Shown: positions 60,271 through 64,000 of the stretch, one piece after another
Layout of the letters: each line of letters begins with the position of its first letter
How positions within the stretch are numbered: the first letter of the stretch is position 1
Assembly: GCF_002797895.1 (NCBI RefSeq)
Contig: NZ_PGES01000001.1
Coordinates: 1,922,001-1,986,000, forward strand
Source: Janthinobacterium sp. 67
GTDB lineage: Bacteria > Pseudomonadota > Gammaproteobacteria > Burkholderiales > Burkholderiaceae_D
Reading direction: 5' to 3'
DNA length: 64,000 nucleotides
The notes under the pieces: generated by a model
What the model was told of the DNA's origin: nothing
Database searches by the model: none
What the model saw: the letters and a program-made list of their open reading frames with translations, nothing else
Program-made: the position numbers and the translations under genes

Positions 60271-60855
60271 TCAATGAAGATTGCCGGCCTTTTCCTTGAT
60301 GAGCGGCCACGCCAGACGCAGGTAATAGAACATCGACCACACGGTCAGCACGCAGGCGATCCACAGCAGCTTCTCGCCCCACACGTGGGTGTCGATCGCG
60401 CCAAAGATCACTTCGTGGTACAGCAGCAAGGGAATGGCCGTCATTTGCGCGGCCGTCTTGATCTTGCCGATCGAGCTGACGGCCACCGATTTCGAGGCGC
60501 CGATCTGCGCCATCCATTCACGCAGCGCGGAAATCGTGATTTCGCGGCCGATGATGATGAAGGCCAGCACGGCATTGACACGGTCCAGCTGCACCAGCAC
60601 CAGCAAGGCGCCCGCCACCATCAGCTTGTCGGCGACCGGATCGAGGAAGGCGCCGAAGGCCGACGTCTGGTTCCAGCGCCGCGCGAGGAAGCCGTCGAAC
60701 CAGTCGGTCACGGCCGCAACGATGAAGACCAGGGTGGCGACCAGGTTCTGGTCGCCATGCAGCAGCATCGACGGCGGTAAATAAAACACGCCGACGACGA
60801 GCGGTATCAGGGCCACGCGCAGCCAGGTCAGAAGGATGGGAATATTAAAAGGCAT
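60271..60855 (-). CDS. pgsA: CDP-diacylglycerol-glycerol-3-phosphate 3-phosphatidyltransferase
   Basis: 194 residues with about four or five membrane helices. The CDP-alcohol phosphotransferase motif D-G-x2-A-R-x8-G-x3-D-x3-D is intact in FDGFLARRWNQTSAFGAFLDPVADK. It makes phosphatidylglycerol-phosphate at the inner membrane, the committed step to phosphatidylglycerol. It follows uvrC on the same strand after about 130 bases, the usual order in this group and in many proteobacteria. Confidence 0.95.
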   Translation of the reverse strand: MPFNIPILLTWLRVALIPLVVGVFYLPPSMLLHGDQNLVATLVFIVAAVTDWFDGFLARRWNQTSAFGAFLDPVADKLMVAGALLVLVQLDRVNAVLAFIIIGREITISALREWMAQIGASKSVAVSSIGKIKTAAQMTAIPLLLYHEVIFGAIDTHVWGEKLLWIACVLTVWSMFYYLRLAWPLIKEKAGNLH

Positions 60856-60982
60856 AAGAGAGCAATCGGCCGACGGGTAAATTGAACATGAAGAAAGCGT
60901 GAAGAAAGCGCCACTAGTCTACATGGCCCCAAGGTATTAGCCTAGTCCGCTTGCCGCAGCGCCGGAGCAGGCCACTGATCCA

Positions 60983-62863
60983 TCAATGTAATTGCTTGTA
61001 GATCTCTTCCGCCAGTTGCGTGGAAATGCCTTCCACCGACATCAGATCCTCGACGCTGGCGTCGACGACGCCGCGCAAGCCGCCAAAGCGCGACAGCAGT
61101 TTTTGCCTGCGCTTGGCGCCGATGCCTTCGATCTCTTCCAGGCGTGACGTCTGGCGCGTCTTGGCCCGCTTGGCGCGCATGCCGGTGATGGCAAAGCGGT
61201 GCGCCTCGTCGCGGATTTGCGCGATCAGCATCAGGGCCGCCGATTCCTTGCCCAGTTCCTGCGGCGCGCGGCCATCGACAAACAGCAGGGTTTCCAGGCC
61301 AACCTTGCGCCCTTCCCCCTTGGCCACGCCGACGATCAGGCTGATATCGAGTCCCAGCTCGGCAAACACCTGGCGCGCCATCTCGATCTGGCCCTTGCCG
61401 CCGTCGATCAAGACCACGTCGGGCATCACGCCGTCGCCATTCGCCACCTTTTCGTAGCGGCGCATCAGGACCTGGCGCATGGCCGCGTAATCGTCGCCGG
61501 GCGTGATGTCGTTGATGTTGTAGCGGCGGTATTCGCCGTTCTGCATGGCGTGGTGGTGGAACACGACGCACGACGCCTGCGTCGCCTCGCCCTGCGTATG
61601 GCTGATGTCGAAACACTCGACGCGCAGGCTGTCGAGGTCTTCCGTTTCCAGGCGCAGTGCCTCGGCCAGCGCGCGCGTGCGCGACTGCTGCGACCCCTGC
61701 TCCGACAACAAGCGCGCCAGCGAAATCTCGGCGCCCTTCTGTGCCAGTTCCAGCCACTGGCGGCGCTGTCCCTGCGGCTGGAAAATCAGGTTGATGCGGT
61801 GGCCGCACTGCTCCATCAGCGCCACCATCAAAGCCGGCTGGTCGAATTCGACATTCAGGATCAGGGTACCGGGGATGAATTTTTCCGTGTAGTGCTGGGC
61901 CAGGAAGGCGGCCAGCACTTCCACCTCGATGGCTTCCTCGGCAATCGCCGCTGCATCGCTGAGCTGGCTGGGGAAGTAGGCGCGGTCGCCCAGGTGGCGC
62001 CCGCCGCGCACCATGGCCAGGTTGACGCAGGCGCGCCCGCCCTGGACCAGCACGGCGATGATGTCGACATCGGCGTCGCCCGTCGTTTCCATGCTTTGCT
62101 GGTGCAGCACGCGCGACAGCGACGCGATCTGGTTGCGCACCACCACGGCCTGCTCGAATTTCAGCTCGGCGGCAAACGCATGCATCTTCTTTTCCAGGTC
62201 GGCCAGCACTTCGCTCTGGCGCCCGCGCAGGAAGCGCGCCGCGTTTTCCACGTCGTTTTTATAGTCTTCCTTGCTGATCAAGTCCACGCACGGCGCGCTG
62301 CAGCGGCCGATCTGGTGCAGCAGGCAGGGCCGCGTGCGGTTCGCAAACACGCTGTCCTCGCAGGTGCGGATGAGGAACACCTTTTGCAGGATCTGCATCG
62401 ATTCCTTGACGGCCCAGGAACTGGGGAACGGCCCGAAATACTGGTTTTTCTTGTCCACCGCGCCCCGGTAATACACCATGCGCGGCGCATCGCCATTCGT
62501 GATTTTCAAATACGGATACGACTTGTCGTCGCGGAACAGGATGTTGTAGCGCGGCTGCAGCGCCTTGATCAGATTGTTTTCCAGGATCAGCGCTTCCGCC
62601 TCGCTGTGCGTGACGGTCGTTTCCAGGCGCGCGATGCGCTCGACCATCATGGCGATGCGGGGACTGGCCAGGTTCTTCTGGAAATAGCTGGAGACGCGCT
62701 TTTTCAGGTCGCGCGCCTTGCCCACGTACAGCACCTTGTCGGCGGCATCGAAATAGCGGTACACGCCGGGCAGGTTCGGCAGCTTGGCGACGGTGGCCAG
62801 CACCTGCGCGCGCGGATCGGGCGGCGTTTCTGTGGAATTGAGGTCGGATATTGCTTCAGTCAT
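60983..62863 (-). CDS. uvrC: Excinuclease ABC subunit C
   Basis: 626 residues from ATG 62863; a TTG six codons upstream is less likely. The GIY-YIG nuclease is N-terminal ([31 protein letters not shown]), followed by a cysteine-containing region ([19 protein letters not shown]), a UVR motif ([36 protein letters not shown]), the RNase H-like second nuclease ([30 protein letters not shown]) and C-terminal helix-hairpin-helix motifs ([23 protein letters not shown]). It makes both incisions in nucleotide excision repair. Confidence 0.97.
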   Translation of the reverse strand: MTEAISDLNSTETPPDPRAQVLATVAKLPNLPGVYRYFDAADKVLYVGKARDLKKRVSSYFQKNLASPRIAMMVERIARLETTVTHSEAEALILENNLIKALQPRYNILFRDDKSYPYLKITNGDAPRMVYYRGAVDKKNQYFGPFPSSWAVKESMQILQKVFLIRTCEDSVFANRTRPCLLHQIGRCSAPCVDLISKEDYKNDVENAARFLRGRQSEVLADLEKKMHAFAAELKFEQAVVVRNQIASLSRVLHQQSMETTGDADVDIIAVLVQGGRACVNLAMVRGGRHLGDRAYFPSQLSDAAAIAEEAIEVEVLAAFLAQHYTEKFIPGTLILNVEFDQPALMVALMEQCGHRINLIFQPQGQRRQWLELAQKGAEISLARLLSEQGSQQSRTRALAEALRLETEDLDSLRVECFDISHTQGEATQASCVVFHHHAMQNGEYRRYNINDITPGDDYAAMRQVLMRRYEKVANGDGVMPDVVLIDGGKGQIEMARQVFAELGLDISLIVGVAKGEGRKVGLETLLFVDGRAPQELGKESAALMLIAQIRDEAHRFAITGMRAKRAKTRQTSRLEEIEGIGAKRRQKLLSRFGGLRGVVDASVEDLMSVEGISTQLAEEIYKQLH

Positions 62864-62887
62864 TGCTGGCTCATTGCGCAATCATAG

Positions 62888-63283
62888 TTACACTGCTTGC
62901 TCCACGATCACGAACGCGACCGCATACTCTTCTTCATCGCTGATCGTCACTTGCGCGCTCAGGCGGTGTTTTTCCATGAATTCGGCCAGCACGCCGCTGC
63001 AGACGATCATCGGCTTGCCGCTCGGGTGGTTCAGCATCTGCGCGGCGGGCCACGTCATGGGCATGCGCAAGCCCAGGCCGATGGCCTTGGAAAACGCTTC
63101 TTTTGCCGCGAAGCGCGTGGCGAGGAAGCGCACGCCGCGCACGGCATTCTTGGCGCTGCGGGCGCGGAATTTTTCCAGCTCCTGCGGTCCCAGTATCTTT
63201 TTCGCGAAGCGCTCGCCATGGCGCGCCAGGGCCGCCTCGATGCGCGGGATCTTGCAGATATCGGTACCGATGCCGTAGATCAT
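62888..63283 (-). CDS. acpS: Holo-[acyl-carrier-protein] synthase
   Basis: 131 residues. The phosphopantetheinyl transferase motifs are present: [16 protein letters not shown] (metal-binding Asp) and [20 protein letters not shown] (Glu and Lys), then [17 protein letters not shown]. It activates ACP for fatty acid synthesis. It lies between pdxJ (19 bases upstream) and uvrC, the common pdxJ-acpS arrangement. Confidence 0.96.
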   Translation of the reverse strand: MIYGIGTDICKIPRIEAALARHGERFAKKILGPQELEKFRARSAKNAVRGVRFLATRFAAKEAFSKAIGLGLRMPMTWPAAQMLNHPSGKPMIVCSGVLAEFMEKHRLSAQVTISDEEEYAVAFVIVEQAV

Positions 63284-63302
63284 GCTGCCTCCTTGCTATC
63301 GC

Positions 63303-64000
63303 TTAATAGGCGCTGTGCCCGAGGCGCGTGGCCACCATGATGGCCTTCATTTCGCGCACGGCGTTTTCCCAGCCGACAAACACGGCATGCGCGACGATGG
63401 CGTGGCCAATATTCAGTTCCGCAATATCGGGAATGGCGGCAATCGCCTGCACATTGGTGTAATGCAAGCCGTGGCCCGCGTTAACCTTCAAGCCGCGGCC
63501 CACGCCGAACAGCACGCCCGCCTTGATGCGTTCCAGCTCCGCCAATTGCTCGGCGCCCTCGGTGTCCGCGTAGCGGCCCGTATGCAGCTCGATCACGGGC
63601 GCGCCGAGCTCGGCAGCGGCGGCGATCTGCTGCTCGTCCGCATCGATGAACAGGCTCACGCGGATGCCCTCGCCCTGCAATTGCTGCACGGCCGCCTGCA
63701 CTTCCTTGAAGTAGCGCACCACGTCCAGCCCCCCTTCCGTCGTCACTTCCGTGCGTTTTTCCGGCACTAGGCAGACGTCCGCCGGCTTGATGCGGCAGGC
63801 GAAGTCGATCATTTCCTGCGTCACGGCCGCTTCCAGGTTCATGCGTGTAAGCAATTGCGGTGCGATGGCGATCACGTCCGCATCCTTGATGTGGCGGCGG
63901 TCTTCGCGCAAATGCAGGGTGATGGCGTCGGCGCCCGCCTGCTCGGCCAGCAAGGCCGCGCGGATCGGGTCCGGATACGCGGTGCCGCGCGCATTGCGCA
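63303..64000 (-). CDS. pdxJ: Pyridoxine 5'-phosphate synthase, 5' end outside window
   Basis: The frame is open to the window edge, so about 232 C-terminal residues are seen and only a short N-terminus is missing. PdxJ motifs: [78 protein letters not shown] and [14 protein letters not shown], with the [22 protein letters not shown]-terminus. It joins 3-amino-2-oxopropyl phosphate and 1-deoxyxylulose 5-phosphate in vitamin B6 synthesis. Confidence 0.96.
   Translation of the reverse strand, partial: RNARGTAYPDPIRAALLAEQAGADAITLHLREDRRHIKDADVIAIAPQLLTRMNLEAAVTQEMIDFACRIKPADVCLVPEKRTEVTTEGGLDVVRYFKEVQAAVQQLQGEGIRVSLFIDADEQQIAAAAELGAPVIELHTGRYADTEGAEQLAELERIKAGVLFGVGRGLKVNAGHGLHYTNVQAIAAIPDIAELNIGHAIVAHAVFVGWENAVREMKAIMVATRLGHSAY

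Noticed and set aside
1..64000. CRISPR arrays, prophage, insertion sequences or rRNA operons
   Set aside because: No regularly spaced direct repeats, transposase or phage genes, or rRNA sequence were seen; the only tandem array is the tRNA-Gly genes.

Overview
The window is high-GC chromosomal DNA from a betaproteobacterium, most likely an Oxalobacteraceae member of the Janthinobacterium/Massilia/Duganella group. This placement is inferred from codon use, the uvrC-pgsA-tRNA order, the urt operon, the PixA/AidA-family gene and the dispersed GGGGTC palindromes; no 16S gene is present. Nearly all DNA is coding. No rRNA, CRISPR array, integrase, transposase or prophage gene was seen.

Layout. 1-6400: a partial esterase, a two-domain decarboxylase-like/flavoprotein fusion, an HD hydrolase and a receiver-only response regulator lying between two copies of a DnaA-box-like intergenic module. 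6400-13350: a chromate transporter pair and the urea ABC transporter urtABCDE (minus strand), preceded by a good sigma-54 promoter and an NtrC-like site. 13500-24200: envelope and enzyme genes plus a DUF2760-Hsp70-Hsp70/DUF3731 trio, a GFA protein, a CHASE2 membrane protein and a serine hydrolase. 24300-27600: a GAF/HTH regulator and an NTF2-like/flavin monooxygenase, each preceded by the same operator-promoter module. 27600-34200: YceI, DUF454, metNIQ, ompW with a class II FNR site, a LysR gene and fur with its own Fur box. 34200-38450: MerR, a flavodoxin-like oxidoreductase and a SiaABCD-type phosphoswitch operon feeding a diguanylate cyclase. 38450-42130: a periplasmic binding protein, a LysR gene with a perfect palindrome facing a VOC gene, and an unusual dicarboxylate/amino-acid symporter family member.

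42200-51600 is a complete selenocysteine-formate island on the minus strand: fdoG (with an in-frame UGA at codon 197 and a recognisable bacterial SECIS hairpin), fdoH, fdoI, fdhE, selA, selB and selC (tRNA-Sec). Substrate enzyme, assembly factor and decoding machinery are together; only selD is missing from the window. 51800-59100: a Fur-controlled TonB siderophore receptor, a chemoreceptor, a SulP transporter and a PixA-family gene. 59260-60060: one tRNA-Cys and five identical tRNA-Gly(GCC) genes, followed by housekeeping genes pgsA, uvrC, acpS and a partial pdxJ.

Regulatory themes readable from the DNA are nitrogen (NtrC/sigma-54 at urt), iron (three Fur-like boxes), oxygen (FNR at ompW) and two sets of duplicated non-coding modules that deserve follow-up.
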